From the NCBI GenBank assembly GCA_027067895.1, contig JAMOUY010000386.1, positions 1-5,356 on the forward strand: 5,356 nucleotides of DNA, in the 5' to 3' direction. The position numbers and the translations under genes are program-made. Source of the DNA: Acidobacteriota bacterium (lineage in GTDB: Bacteria > Acidobacteriota > Holophagae > Thermotomaculales > Thermotomaculaceae). Shown piece after piece: positions 1 to 5,276 of the stretch (positions are counted from its first letter, which is position 1; every line of letters begins with the position of its first letter). The notes below the pieces were generated by a model that did not search any database, was not told the origin of the DNA, and saw nothing but the letters and a program-made list of their open reading frames with translations.

Positions 1-867
1 TTTCAGCAGTGTGTCTGTCTGATAAAGCAAATCCTCGGGGTTTCTTTCCCTTTGAGGCCTGTAAATGTATCCCGCCTGACAAAACCTGCACCCTTCGTCG
101 CATCCCCTTGATATTTCAAGGGTAACCCTGTCGTAAACAATCTGGACGTTAGGCTGAACCGCCTTTTCGGGAAAATCTTTTTTTGTGAAATAGTCGGGAT
201 AGGTTCTTTTTATTTTTTTCGGATATTCGGGAATTGAGAAAAACTCCGTTTCTCTGTATTCGGCAAATTCAGGCACATAGATAAAGTCATATTCCGCAAG
301 CAGTTCAAGTATTTCACTTCTGGTTTTGCCTTCTCTTTTTGCCTTCTCTATTGTATTTAAAATCTCAATTAGGTGGGTTTCCGCTTCTCCTATATAGAAG
401 AAATCGACAAAGGGGGCAATAGGTTCGGGGTTGCATACGCAGGGGCCTCCCGCCATGATTAAAGGCAGTCCTTCTCTGTTTTTGCTTCTTAAAGGTATTC
501 CCGATAAATCAAGCATATTCAAAAAGTTTGTATAGGTAAGTTCGTATTGAAAGGTAAATCCTATAACGTCAAATTCTATTATGGGTGTTTTTGTTTCAAG
601 AGAGAGAAGGGGCATTTCCTTTTCCCTTAAAACTTTTTCAAAGTCAGGCCACGGTGCGAATATTCTTTCCGCATAAAAGTTTTCCTCTTTGTTTATCATT
701 TCGTAAAGTATGTGAAGCCCGGTATAGGACATTCCTATTTCGTATAAATCGGGAAATGCAATCAAAAATCTTAATTTATCTTTCGGGTTTTTCAATATTG
801 CGTTTAACTCTCCCCCTGTGTATTGACCCGGTTTTTTAACTTTTATCAAATCCGAATATGAATACAT
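1..867 (-). CDS. B12-binding-type radical SAM protein (TIGR03960-like), N-terminal part
   Basis: This is the first 289 codons of a gene that starts with ATG at 867 and is open to the left edge, so its C-terminus is missing. I translated it by hand and found no stop. The N-terminal two thirds reads like the cobalamin-binding-like Rossmann region of large radical SAM proteins (for example FLIAFPDLYEIGMSYTGLH near residues 35-53, and MAGGPCVCNPEP further on). The radical SAM cluster motif CxxxCxxC lies near the end at C256, C260 and C263, in the context SRGCDEGCRFCQAGYIYRP, and would bind a [4Fe-4S] cluster that cleaves S-adenosylmethionine. From memory of the family, this layout fits TIGR03960, often found next to a DUF2344 protein and RNase E/G; its reaction is not known to me. 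AGGAG at 872-876 supports the start. It follows a primase-like gene on the same strand, with a terminator and a candidate own promoter between. Family is fairly sure; function is not. Confidence 0.88.
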   Translation of the reverse strand, partial: MYSYSDLIKVKKPGQYTGGELNAILKNPKDKLRFLIAFPDLYEIGMSYTGLHILYEMINKEENFYAERIFAPWPDFEKVLREKEMPLLSLETKTPIIEFDVIGFTFQYELTYTNFLNMLDLSGIPLRSKNREGLPLIMAGGPCVCNPEPIAPFVDFFYIGEAETHLIEILNTIEKAKREGKTRSEILELLAEYDFIYVPEFAEYRETEFFSIPEYPKKIKRTYPDYFTKKDFPEKAVQPNVQIVYDRVTLEISRGCDEGCRFCQAGYIYRPQRERNPEDLLYQTDTLLK

Positions 868-870
868 TTT

Positions 871-876
871 TCTCCT
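871..876 (-). promoter_or_regulatory. Ribosome binding site of the radical SAM gene
   Basis: On the minus strand AGGAGA stands about four bases before the ATG at 867. It fixes the start of the radical SAM gene; no other in-frame start with a comparable site is seen nearby. Confidence 0.7.
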
Positions 877-892
877 GTTCAATGTTTTCGGC

Positions 893-948
893 AAAAAAAG
901 CCGCTTTAAGATTATAGGTTAAAACGCTATAAATGCAAGGAAGCGGCT
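893..948 (-). terminator. Intrinsic terminator of the primase-like gene, long loop
   Basis: Reading the minus strand, AGCCGCTT (941-948) pairs perfectly with AAGCGGCT (899-906) and is followed at once by seven T (893-899), the form of a Rho-independent terminator. The 5' arm overlaps the TAG stop codon of the primase-like gene (947-949). The loop is unusually long, 34 bases, but holds a second, inner stem (TTATAG at 927-932 with CTATAA at 912-917) that would shorten it. The stem and T tract are seen directly; termination activity is inferred. Confidence 0.7.
911..938 (-). promoter_or_regulatory. Candidate promoter of the radical SAM gene inside the terminator loop
   Basis: On the minus strand a perfect TATAAT (911-916) is preceded, after a 16-base spacer, by TTGCAT (933-938), a weak -35 match. 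Transcription would begin at about position 904, inside the 3' arm of the terminator stem, so the new RNA would lack the 5' arm and escape termination. The -10 box is consensus; its use is inferred, and an AT-rich region can give such a match by chance. Confidence 0.45.
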
Positions 949-1948
949 ATTTTCTTTTGAAAGTGAGGTAATCAAGGTAATCTATAAAGCAGTTTTCAAA
1001 CCCGCCTATTGTGTAAGTTATTCCGTTTTCGGCAAAGAATTTGATTACTTTTCTGTTAAACTGCTGTCCCTTTTCGTCTTTGTCTCCGCAGACAAATATC
1101 TTTTTGTCTTTGAATTTAAGCAGTGAATTTAAATTGCCGAAAGGCACAACGGAAAAACAGCCTTTTTTAAGAAATGCAAAACAGCCTCTAAAATCTCCGG
1201 TTATGTAAACTTCTTCTTTTAATTCAATTTGAGGGATAAAGGTTTGCATTTCTTTGTGATGTAGGAAAACAAACTCGTACTTCCCGCCTGAGATGTCCCA
1301 TCCCGCAAGAAAGACAACTTTTCCATCTTCAAAAAAGGGAATAATCAGATTGTTTTTTTGAAAAACAAATTCTCGCTTCCTGTTTAAAAGCCCGGCATTG
1401 TCAAGTGCCTCTATCCCGAATTTGTCTTTTAACTCTTCAACAAAAAGGTGCGGTTTTTCAATTGAGGTAAGTTTCAAAGATTTTATCAAGTCTTCCTCAA
1501 AACCTTTTTTTTCCAAAAAAGTTTGGTGAATGAAGGAAAGGGACGTGTTTTCAACAATGTATGAGTAAATTTCCGTATCTTTTTCCGAGGTTTTGCCTTC
1601 CGTTTCTTTCCCGAAAACGCTTTCAAGGGTTTCTTTTTTATCCCTGTTTGAAAGCCAGTCGTCTAAAATCCCCTCGCTTTTGTCTTCCTCTATCCCGAAT
1701 TCTTTTGCGAGGAAATTTACCGCTTCTTCAAATTCAATTCCCTTAACCTTTTTCGTTATCTCAATTTGGTCTCCGTAAACCTTGCAAACCGAACAGGAAA
1801 AAGTGTTTTCGGTTTCTTTAAGCATAATGCTTCCGGTTTTATCGTCGTGATACGGGCAGAAATATCCCAAAGCACCTTCTTTTATTTCCAACTTTTCAAA
1901 TACAGCTTTTATCGGCACCTGATACTTTATCTTTTCCACAAGTTTCAT
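947..1948 (-). CDS. Truncated DnaG-primase-like protein (CHC2 zinc finger plus degenerate TOPRIM)
   Basis: A 333-residue protein built like the front half of bacterial DnaG. The N-terminal zinc-binding domain has C31, H34, C52 and C55, the same C-x2-H-x17-C-x2-C spacing as DnaG (context FCPYHDDKTGS...). After an acidic linker (about 88-128) comes the N-terminal part of the primase catalytic core: FLEKKGF at 144-150, an AGLL motif at 185-188 and NLIIPFFEDGKVVFLAGWD at 200-218, in the place of the DnaG RNRIMFPI...G.vigFgGR segment but without its arginines. The TOPRIM-like region follows: YITGDFRG at 248-255, where DnaG has EGxxD, and VCGDKDEKG at 286-294, which keeps the D-x-D pair (D289, D291). 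The metal-binding glutamate is thus T250. The protein ends soon after TOPRIM, where DnaG (about 600 residues) continues to its helicase-binding domain. Family membership is firm. Primase activity is doubtful, so I give no gene symbol; it is likely a paralogue or derived protein with a nucleic-acid-binding role. Confidence 0.82.
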   Translation of the reverse strand: MKLVEKIKYQVPIKAVFEKLEIKEGALGYFCPYHDDKTGSIMLKETENTFSCSVCKVYGDQIEITKKVKGIEFEEAVNFLAKEFGIEEDKSEGILDDWLSNRDKKETLESVFGKETEGKTSEKDTEIYSYIVENTSLSFIHQTFLEKKGFEEDLIKSLKLTSIEKPHLFVEELKDKFGIEALDNAGLLNRKREFVFQKNNLIIPFFEDGKVVFLAGWDISGGKYEFVFLHHKEMQTFIPQIELKEEVYITGDFRGCFAFLKKGCFSVVPFGNLNSLLKFKDKKIFVCGDKDEKGQQFNRKVIKFFAENGITYTIGGFENCFIDYLDYLTFKRK

Positions 1949-1951
1949 ATT

Positions 1952-1957
1952 CCCTCC
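1952..1957 (-). promoter_or_regulatory. Ribosome binding site of the primase-like gene
   Basis: On the minus strand AAAAGGAGGG stands just before the ATG at 1948, with the GGAGG core four bases upstream. This is a near-perfect Shine-Dalgarno match and supports the start chosen. Confidence 0.75.
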
Positions 1958-2149
1958 TTTTAAAAAATTTTAGCATAAAAAAATTTTAAACTTTTTTACG
2001 GGATTTTGCGTGCTTTGGAAAGTTTTTCAAAAATTTTCATTTTTAAAAGAAAACCGTAGAGATAAAAAAGAAAAAAATTCAGATAGGTTTTCAGATTTTT
2101 TCATTTTGATTTTTTGTTTTTAAGGGGATTTTTCGTTTGGATAAAAAAA
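1958..2149. other. AT-rich gap between primase-like gene and tRNA-Glu
   Basis: No gene can be supported here. The stretch is mostly A and T runs. On the minus strand seven T follow the CCA end of tRNA-Glu directly (2143-2149), and a TAAAAT (1967-1972) lies just before the primase-like ribosome binding site, which could be a -10 box, but no good -35 goes with it. No clear hairpin terminator is seen for the tRNA pair, so the tRNA transcript may read on toward the primase-like gene or end by another route. Confidence 0.5.
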
Positions 2150-2227
2150 TGGCGTCCCCAAGGGGATTTGAACCCCTGTCGCCGCCGTGAAAGGGCGGTG
2201 TCCTAGGCCGGGCTAGACGATGGGGAC
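2150..2227 (-). tRNA. tRNA-Glu (anticodon TTC)
   Basis: The minus strand folds as a full cloverleaf. The acceptor stem is GTCCCCA with TGGGGAC, followed by discriminator G and an encoded CCA. The D arm is GTCTAG...CTAGGAC. The anticodon stem is CCGCC with GGCGG around loop CTTTCAC, giving anticodon TTC (plus-strand 2189-2191). The T arm is AGGGG-TTCAAAT-CCCCT. The D arm is two bases longer than in E. coli tRNA-Glu as I recall it. It lies 8 bases after tRNA-Lys and is very likely co-transcribed with it. Confidence 0.97.
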
Positions 2228-2235
2228 GCAAGAAA

Positions 2236-2311
2236 TGGTGACCCCGGCTGGTCTCGAACCAGCGACCCTCTGCTTAAAAGGCAGATGCTCTACCAGCTGA
2301 GCTACGGGGTC
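2236..2311 (-). tRNA. tRNA-Lys (anticodon TTT)
   Basis: The minus strand gives a 76-base cloverleaf. The acceptor stem is GACCCCG with CGGGGTC, then discriminator A and an encoded CCA. The D arm is GCTCAGCTGGTAGAGC. The anticodon stem is TCTGC with GCAGA around loop CTTTTAA, giving anticodon TTT (plus-strand 2276-2278). The T arm is GCTGG-TTCGAGA-CCAGC. It is the first gene of a two-tRNA transcript driven by the promoter at 2358-2386. Confidence 0.97.
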
Positions 2312-2332
2312 AACTAAGCGTTTCAAAGAACT

Positions 2333-2350
2333 TGTCAGCAACCGCTGACA
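2333..2350 (-). promoter_or_regulatory. Perfect 7-bp inverted repeat at the start of the tRNA leader
   Basis: On the minus strand TGTCAGC, a four-base loop GGTT, then GCTGACA form a perfect hairpin. Three more outer pairs (2329-2331 with 2352-2354) follow after one A-C mismatch. It sits just downstream of the -10 box of the tRNA promoter, so it would lie at the very 5' end of the primary transcript, or could be a protein-binding palindrome. No T tract follows, so it is not a terminator. Confidence 0.5.
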
Positions 2351-2357
2351 GGTTGAG

Positions 2358-2386
2358 ATAATAATATACTCGCAAAAAAAAGTCAA
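2358..2386 (-). promoter_or_regulatory. Sigma-70-type promoter of the tRNA-Lys/tRNA-Glu pair
   Basis: On the minus strand TTGACT (2381-2386) and TATTAT (2358-2363) are separated by exactly 17 bases. Both boxes are near consensus and spacing is ideal. Transcription is expected to start near 2351, giving a leader of about 40 bases before tRNA-Lys. Confidence 0.75.
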
Positions 2387-2475
2387 CAAAAAAATTGCAC
2401 AAAATTTGCTCTTTCCCTTTTTTTAAAAAAATTAATTCAATTCTTTTAAAAATCAAACTATTTAATACTGCTTTT
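2387..2475. other. AT-rich divergent intergenic stretch
   Basis: This separates the minus-strand tRNA promoter from the plus-strand pilin promoter. It consists mainly of A and T runs; no gene, repeat or further structured element is visible. Confidence 0.5.
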
Positions 2476-2508
2476 TTGCTTGAATATAGTTGTCTGCTAT
2501 TATATAGT
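2476..2508 (+). promoter_or_regulatory. Candidate promoter of the pseudopilin gene
   Basis: Two overlapping readings are possible: TTGAAT (2480-2485), 17 bases, TATAGT (2503-2508); or TTGCTT (2476-2481), 16 bases, TATTAT (2498-2503). Either gives a leader of roughly 30 bases before the ATG. The AT-rich context makes chance matches likely, so the exact boxes are uncertain. Confidence 0.5.
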
Positions 2509-2533
2509 TATTAAGGAATGAAAATACTTTGTA

Positions 2534-2541
2534 AGAGGTGA
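2534..2541 (+). promoter_or_regulatory. Ribosome binding site of the pseudopilin gene
   Basis: AGAGGTGA stands three bases before the ATG at 2545, with the AGAGG core about six bases away. It supports this start, which also gives the short positively charged leader expected for a prepilin. Confidence 0.75.
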
Positions 2542-2544
2542 CTA

Positions 2545-3060
2545 ATGAGAAGTAAGGGTTTTTCACTTTTGGAAATGCTTATTGCAATTACCATTATTTT
2601 GCTTATCGGTTCTATTGCGGTTCCCAAGTATTTGAACAGTGTTAACAAGGCAAGATGGATTGCTTCAAGGCAACAGTTGAAAAAGGTTGCCGAAGCGTTT
2701 GACCAGTATAACCTTGACCACGGCTATTATCCGGAATATGCAAGTTGGGATGAAATAGCCACTCCCGACAATATTGTTATCAAGGAAGGGCTTATTGATT
2801 ACATTCCTTTGAAAGACAAGTTCGGCCAGAAGTATGAGGGATATTCCAAAAAAGATACATATCTTTTCATAGGCCATGCCGCCCCGGGAAAATGGGGATT
2901 GAAGTATCCGAAATACTACATCAAAGACGGTAATTTCCTTACGGAAGAACAGTATCAGGAATTGGTTGCTCAGGAACAGGCTGCCGAAGAACCTGCGGAT
3001 ACAGGTGAGGGACAAGCAACCGAAGGAGATGCTCAGGGCGACGCAGTTCCCATGGAATAA
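2545..3060 (+). CDS. Type II secretion / type IV pilin-like pseudopilin (GspG-like) with acidic tail
   Basis: A 171-residue protein with a class III prepilin signal: leader MRSKG, then FSLLE, so prepilin peptidase should cut between G5 and F6 and leave the usual glutamate at mature position 5 (E10). Residues 6-27 form the hydrophobic helix that anchors the subunit in the inner membrane and packs in the filament. The following part (ARWIASRQQLKKVAEAFDQY, then LDHGYYP at 57-63) and the later IPLKDKFGQKYEG at 87-99 resemble the core of GspG major pseudopilins, in which a Pro-x-D-x-(W/F)-G segment precedes the beta region. The last 35 or so residues (LTEEQYQ onward) are rich in Glu, Ala, Gly, Gln and Asp, look disordered and are not part of the usual pilin fold. 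It has its own promoter and terminator, and no secretion or pilus assembly genes are near, so it is an orphan pseudopilin. Class is sure; the exact system (type II secretion, type IV pilus or a minor pilin) is not. Confidence 0.87.
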   Translation: MRSKGFSLLEMLIAITIILLIGSIAVPKYLNSVNKARWIASRQQLKKVAEAFDQYNLDHGYYPEYASWDEIATPDNIVIKEGLIDYIPLKDKFGQKYEGYSKKDTYLFIGHAAPGKWGLKYPKYYIKDGNFLTEEQYQELVAQEQAAEEPADTGEGQATEGDAQGDAVPME

Positions 3061-3074
3061 AAAAATATTTGCAT

Positions 3075-3101
3075 AACCGCCTTGAAAGAGGCGGTTTTTT
3101 T
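3075..3101 (+). terminator. Intrinsic terminator after the pseudopilin gene
   Basis: AACCGCC (3075-3081) pairs with GGCGGTT (3090-3096). A further T-A and T-G pair close a GAAA tetraloop (3084-3087), and a T tract runs to 3101. It is a textbook Rho-independent terminator 15 bases after the pilin stop codon, and lies immediately before the next gene. Confidence 0.88.
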
Positions 3102-3103
3102 GT

Positions 3104-3107
3104 AAGG
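3104..3107 (+). promoter_or_regulatory. Ribosome binding site that decides the HydE-like start
   Basis: AAGG, within TAAGG, lies eight bases before the ATG at 3116 but only two before an in-frame TTG at 3110, so the ATG is preferred. The site is modest in strength and begins only three bases after the T tract of the preceding terminator. Confidence 0.55.
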
Positions 3108-3115
3108 TTTTGAGT

Positions 3116-4177
3116 ATGGGAAAAATATCACAAAAAGAGATTGAAGAATATTTGGGTTTCAAAGGCGAAGATTTTGATTTTCTTGTTGAAACTGCGGGAA
3201 AAGTCAGGGACAAAGAGGTTGGCAACAAGGTTTATTTAAGGGGAATTGTTGAAATAACAAACAAATGCATTAAAAACTGCTATTACTGCGGGATAAGAAA
3301 AGGGAATATTGGCATATCAAGGTATTTTCTTGAAGAAAAGGACGCAATTGATTGTGTCAGGTTTGCCGTAAGCCAAAATTTAACTTCAATTGTTTTGCAG
3401 GGCGGAGAGTTAAAGGATAAAGATTTTGTTTTTTATGTGGAAAAACTTGTAAAAAGAATTAAGGAAATCAACCCTTCCATTGCCATAACCTTGTCTTTCG
3501 GCGAGCAGGATTTTGAAACATACAAAAGGTGGTATGATGCAGGCGCCGAAAGGTATCTTCTAAGAATTGAAACCTCGGACAAAAAACTTTATGAAAAATG
3601 GCATCCTGAAAGCCATAGTTTTGAACAAAGGATGAAATGCCTTGAAATGATAAAGAAAGTCGGCTATCAGACAGGCACCGGTGTTTTAATAGGCGCGCCT
3701 ATGCAGACAATTTCCCATCTTGCTTCCGACATTGTTTTTTTCAAAGAGTTTGATATAGATATGCTTGGCATGGGTCCTTATGTGATTCATCCGCAGACCC
3801 CTTTCGGGAAAATTTACGGCGATTGGTTTGAGAAAAACAGAAAAAATATCTTTGACCTTGCGATAAAAATGATTGCGGCTGCAAGAATTGTTTTAAAAGA
3901 CGTAAACATTGCATCCACGACTGCGCTTGATTCCTTAAATCCCGAGGGAAGGGTTTACGGGTTAAAGGCTGGCGCAAACGTAATAATGCCCGACATTACA
4001 CCTATGGCGTATAAGCGGAATTATCTTTTGTACAAGGATAAAGCGGGGCTTTACTCGTCTTCCGCGGAAAGCCTTTTTTCCGTGCTTGAAATTGTGAAAA
4101 AGTCGGGGCTTGTTGCATCTCTTGGCGAAGTCGGTACCTCGCCTCATTTTTTGAAAAAGCGTAAAAACCGTTTTTGA
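3116..4177 (+). CDS. HydE-family radical SAM protein
   Basis: A 353-residue protein, close to the usual HydE length of about 350. The segment LRGIVEITNKC...NCYYCGIRKGN holds the radical SAM motif CxxxCxxC at C51, C55 and C58. From memory of Thermotoga HydE, similarity runs along the whole chain: LQGGE (94-98; HydE LQSGE), LRIET (149-153; HydE LRHET), EKWHP, GAPMQT (193-198; HydE GLPGQT), DMLGMGPYVIHPQTPF and GANVIMPDITP. HydE matures the H-cluster of [FeFe] hydrogenase in the cytoplasm. The C-terminus has no cysteines, so the optional second cluster is absent. HydF, HydG and hydrogenase genes are not in the window, and several signature residues differ, so a HydE-like paralogue with another substrate is possible; I therefore withhold the symbol. 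The ATG at 3116 has AAGG (3104-3107) eight bases ahead; a TTG at 3110 is too close to that site. Confidence 0.85.
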   Translation: MGKISQKEIEEYLGFKGEDFDFLVETAGKVRDKEVGNKVYLRGIVEITNKCIKNCYYCGIRKGNIGISRYFLEEKDAIDCVRFAVSQNLTSIVLQGGELKDKDFVFYVEKLVKRIKEINPSIAITLSFGEQDFETYKRWYDAGAERYLLRIETSDKKLYEKWHPESHSFEQRMKCLEMIKKVGYQTGTGVLIGAPMQTISHLASDIVFFKEFDIDMLGMGPYVIHPQTPFGKIYGDWFEKNRKNIFDLAIKMIAAARIVLKDVNIASTTALDSLNPEGRVYGLKAGANVIMPDITPMAYKRNYLLYKDKAGLYSSSAESLFSVLEIVKKSGLVASLGEVGTSPHFLKKRKNRF

Positions 4178-4186
4178 GAGATTTGT

Positions 4187-5266
4187 TTAATTTTGTTTTT
4201 CTTTTTCCCGATTGTATTCTTCAATCAAACTGTTTATCAATTCCTTAACCGAAATTATTTTCTCAACTTTGTATGCGTTTGCCCCCGCAAAAACAAATCC
4301 GTCTTCAAGTTGTCCCTTTCCCGCGCTTGTCAATGCAAGCGCTATGCAGTACGGCACTTTTCTGAAATCACACGGAATAAGGCATTTCCACGGGCATTTT
4401 ATCGGACGCCTTATTCCTTTTTTCACTTCTTCGGTAAATTTGTTTTTGATTACCCTTCCCGGCATTCCGACAGGGCTTGCGATAATTTCAATGTCTTCTT
4501 TTTTTGAATTTATGTATGCCTTTTTAAATTCTTCGTCCGCGTCGCATTCAAAGGTTGCCACAAACCTTGTCCCTAACTGCACCGCATCGGCGCCTGCGTT
4601 TAGAAACTTGTAAATATCTTTTCCGTTGTAAATTCCCCCTGCGACGGCAACGGGAATTTTTACGCCGGATTTTTTTTCATATTCGGAAACCACTTTTAAA
4701 ACTTCCGGCAGAATTTTTTCAAGCGAGTAATTTTCGTCGTTTAACTGCTCTTTTGAAAATCCCAAATGTCCCCCGGCAAGCGGGCCCTCTATTACGAAAA
4801 TATCCGGGTGTGTTGAGTAGTTTTTTTCCCAATATTTCAAAACAATTTTTGCAGCCCTTGCGGACGAGATAATAACTCCCGTTTTTGTGTTGTATTTTTT
4901 AAAACTTTCCATAGGCACTTTTAAGGGAAGTCCCGCACCCATAAAAACTATATCCGCTCCCGATTGGCAGGAAACTTTTATTAATTCTTCAAAATCTGAC
5001 AAAGCGGTCATAACGTTTACGCCGATAATTCCGTCTGTTTTTTCTTTTGCTTTTTTAAGTTCTTTTCTCAATGCCCTTTTGTTTGCCTCACGAAAGTTGC
5101 TTGCAAAATCTTCTTCAAGCATGCCTATTCCTGCGGCGCCTATTATTCCTATTCCTCCCTCTTTTGCCACTGCGGAAGCAAGGTTGGATAAGGATATACC
5201 GACACTCATTCCCCCCTGAATGATTGGAATATCGGCGATAATATCTCTGATTTTTAAAGGTTTCAT
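4187..5266 (-). CDS. Nitronate monooxygenase / FabK-like FMN flavoprotein
   Basis: A 359-residue TIM-barrel flavoprotein of the nitronate monooxygenase (formerly 2-nitropropane dioxygenase) family, full length for the group. Visible motifs are PIIQGGMSVGIS (14-25) at the first strand, IGVNVM near 81-86, EGPLAGGHLG (160-169) with the family's catalytic histidine at H167, VAVAGGIYNG (206-214 area) and QLGTRF (230-235) for FMN phosphate binding. Near the C-terminus four cysteines (C291, C295, C299, C307) fall in a KCPWKCLIPCD...PYC segment, a feature I recall from one anaerobe-rich subfamily. FabK enoyl-ACP reductase is a relative, but this protein's long insert and cysteine segment fit FabK less well. 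The substrate cannot be read from sequence. GGAGG at 5272-5276, five bases before ATG, supports the start. It is convergent with the HydE-like gene, with 9 bases between the stop codons, so the two are not co-transcribed. Confidence 0.87.
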   Translation of the reverse strand: MKPLKIRDIIADIPIIQGGMSVGISLSNLASAVAKEGGIGIIGAAGIGMLEEDFASNFREANKRALRKELKKAKEKTDGIIGVNVMTALSDFEELIKVSCQSGADIVFMGAGLPLKVPMESFKKYNTKTGVIISSARAAKIVLKYWEKNYSTHPDIFVIEGPLAGGHLGFSKEQLNDENYSLEKILPEVLKVVSEYEKKSGVKIPVAVAGGIYNGKDIYKFLNAGADAVQLGTRFVATFECDADEEFKKAYINSKKEDIEIIASPVGMPGRVIKNKFTEEVKKGIRRPIKCPWKCLIPCDFRKVPYCIALALTSAGKGQLEDGFVFAGANAYKVEKIISVKELINSLIEEYNREKEKQN

Positions 5267-5271
5267 TTTTT

Positions 5272-5276
5272 CCTCC
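5272..5276 (-). promoter_or_regulatory. Ribosome binding site of the nitronate monooxygenase gene
   Basis: On the minus strand GGAGG stands five bases before the ATG at 5266, a full Shine-Dalgarno core. The remaining 80 bases to the right edge show no clear promoter; a small direct repeat TAAGAG TAAGAG lies at 5282-5293. Confidence 0.75.

Noticed and set aside
585..839. Plus-strand open frame of 84 residues
   Set aside because: It lies opposite the radical SAM coding region, has low-complexity Phe/Leu-rich translation and no ribosome binding site; it is a shadow of the minus-strand gene.
1932..1940. TTTTCCACA, one base off a DnaA box
   Set aside because: It is a single copy inside the coding region of the primase-like gene; no cluster of boxes or other origin features is seen.
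1996..2040. Minus-strand 14-codon open frame (MKIFEKLSKARKIP) ahead of the primase-like gene, a possible leader peptide
   Set aside because: No Shine-Dalgarno site precedes it, no attenuator-like hairpins follow it, and short frames are expected by chance in such AT-rich DNA.
2079..2097. Short direct repeat TTCAGAT twice in the AT-rich gap
   Set aside because: Two 7-base copies in low-complexity DNA are within chance expectation.
3110..3115. TTG start for the HydE-like gene two codons upstream of the ATG
   Set aside because: It is only two bases from the AAGG site, too close for initiation; the ATG at 3116 has normal spacing.
2665..3228. Minus-strand open frame of 187 residues
   Set aside because: It runs antisense across the pseudopilin, its terminator and the start of the HydE-like gene; the plus-strand genes have clear family motifs and ribosome binding sites.
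4160..4210. A shared terminator between the convergent HydE-like and nitronate monooxygenase genes
   Set aside because: Only a weak A/T pairing around CCG (AAAAA with TTTTT) is present, without a GC-rich stem; not enough to call a terminator.
4193..5219. Several plus-strand open frames of 104-133 residues
   Set aside because: All lie opposite the nitronate monooxygenase gene, whose motifs and ribosome binding site are clear; none shows a recognisable domain.
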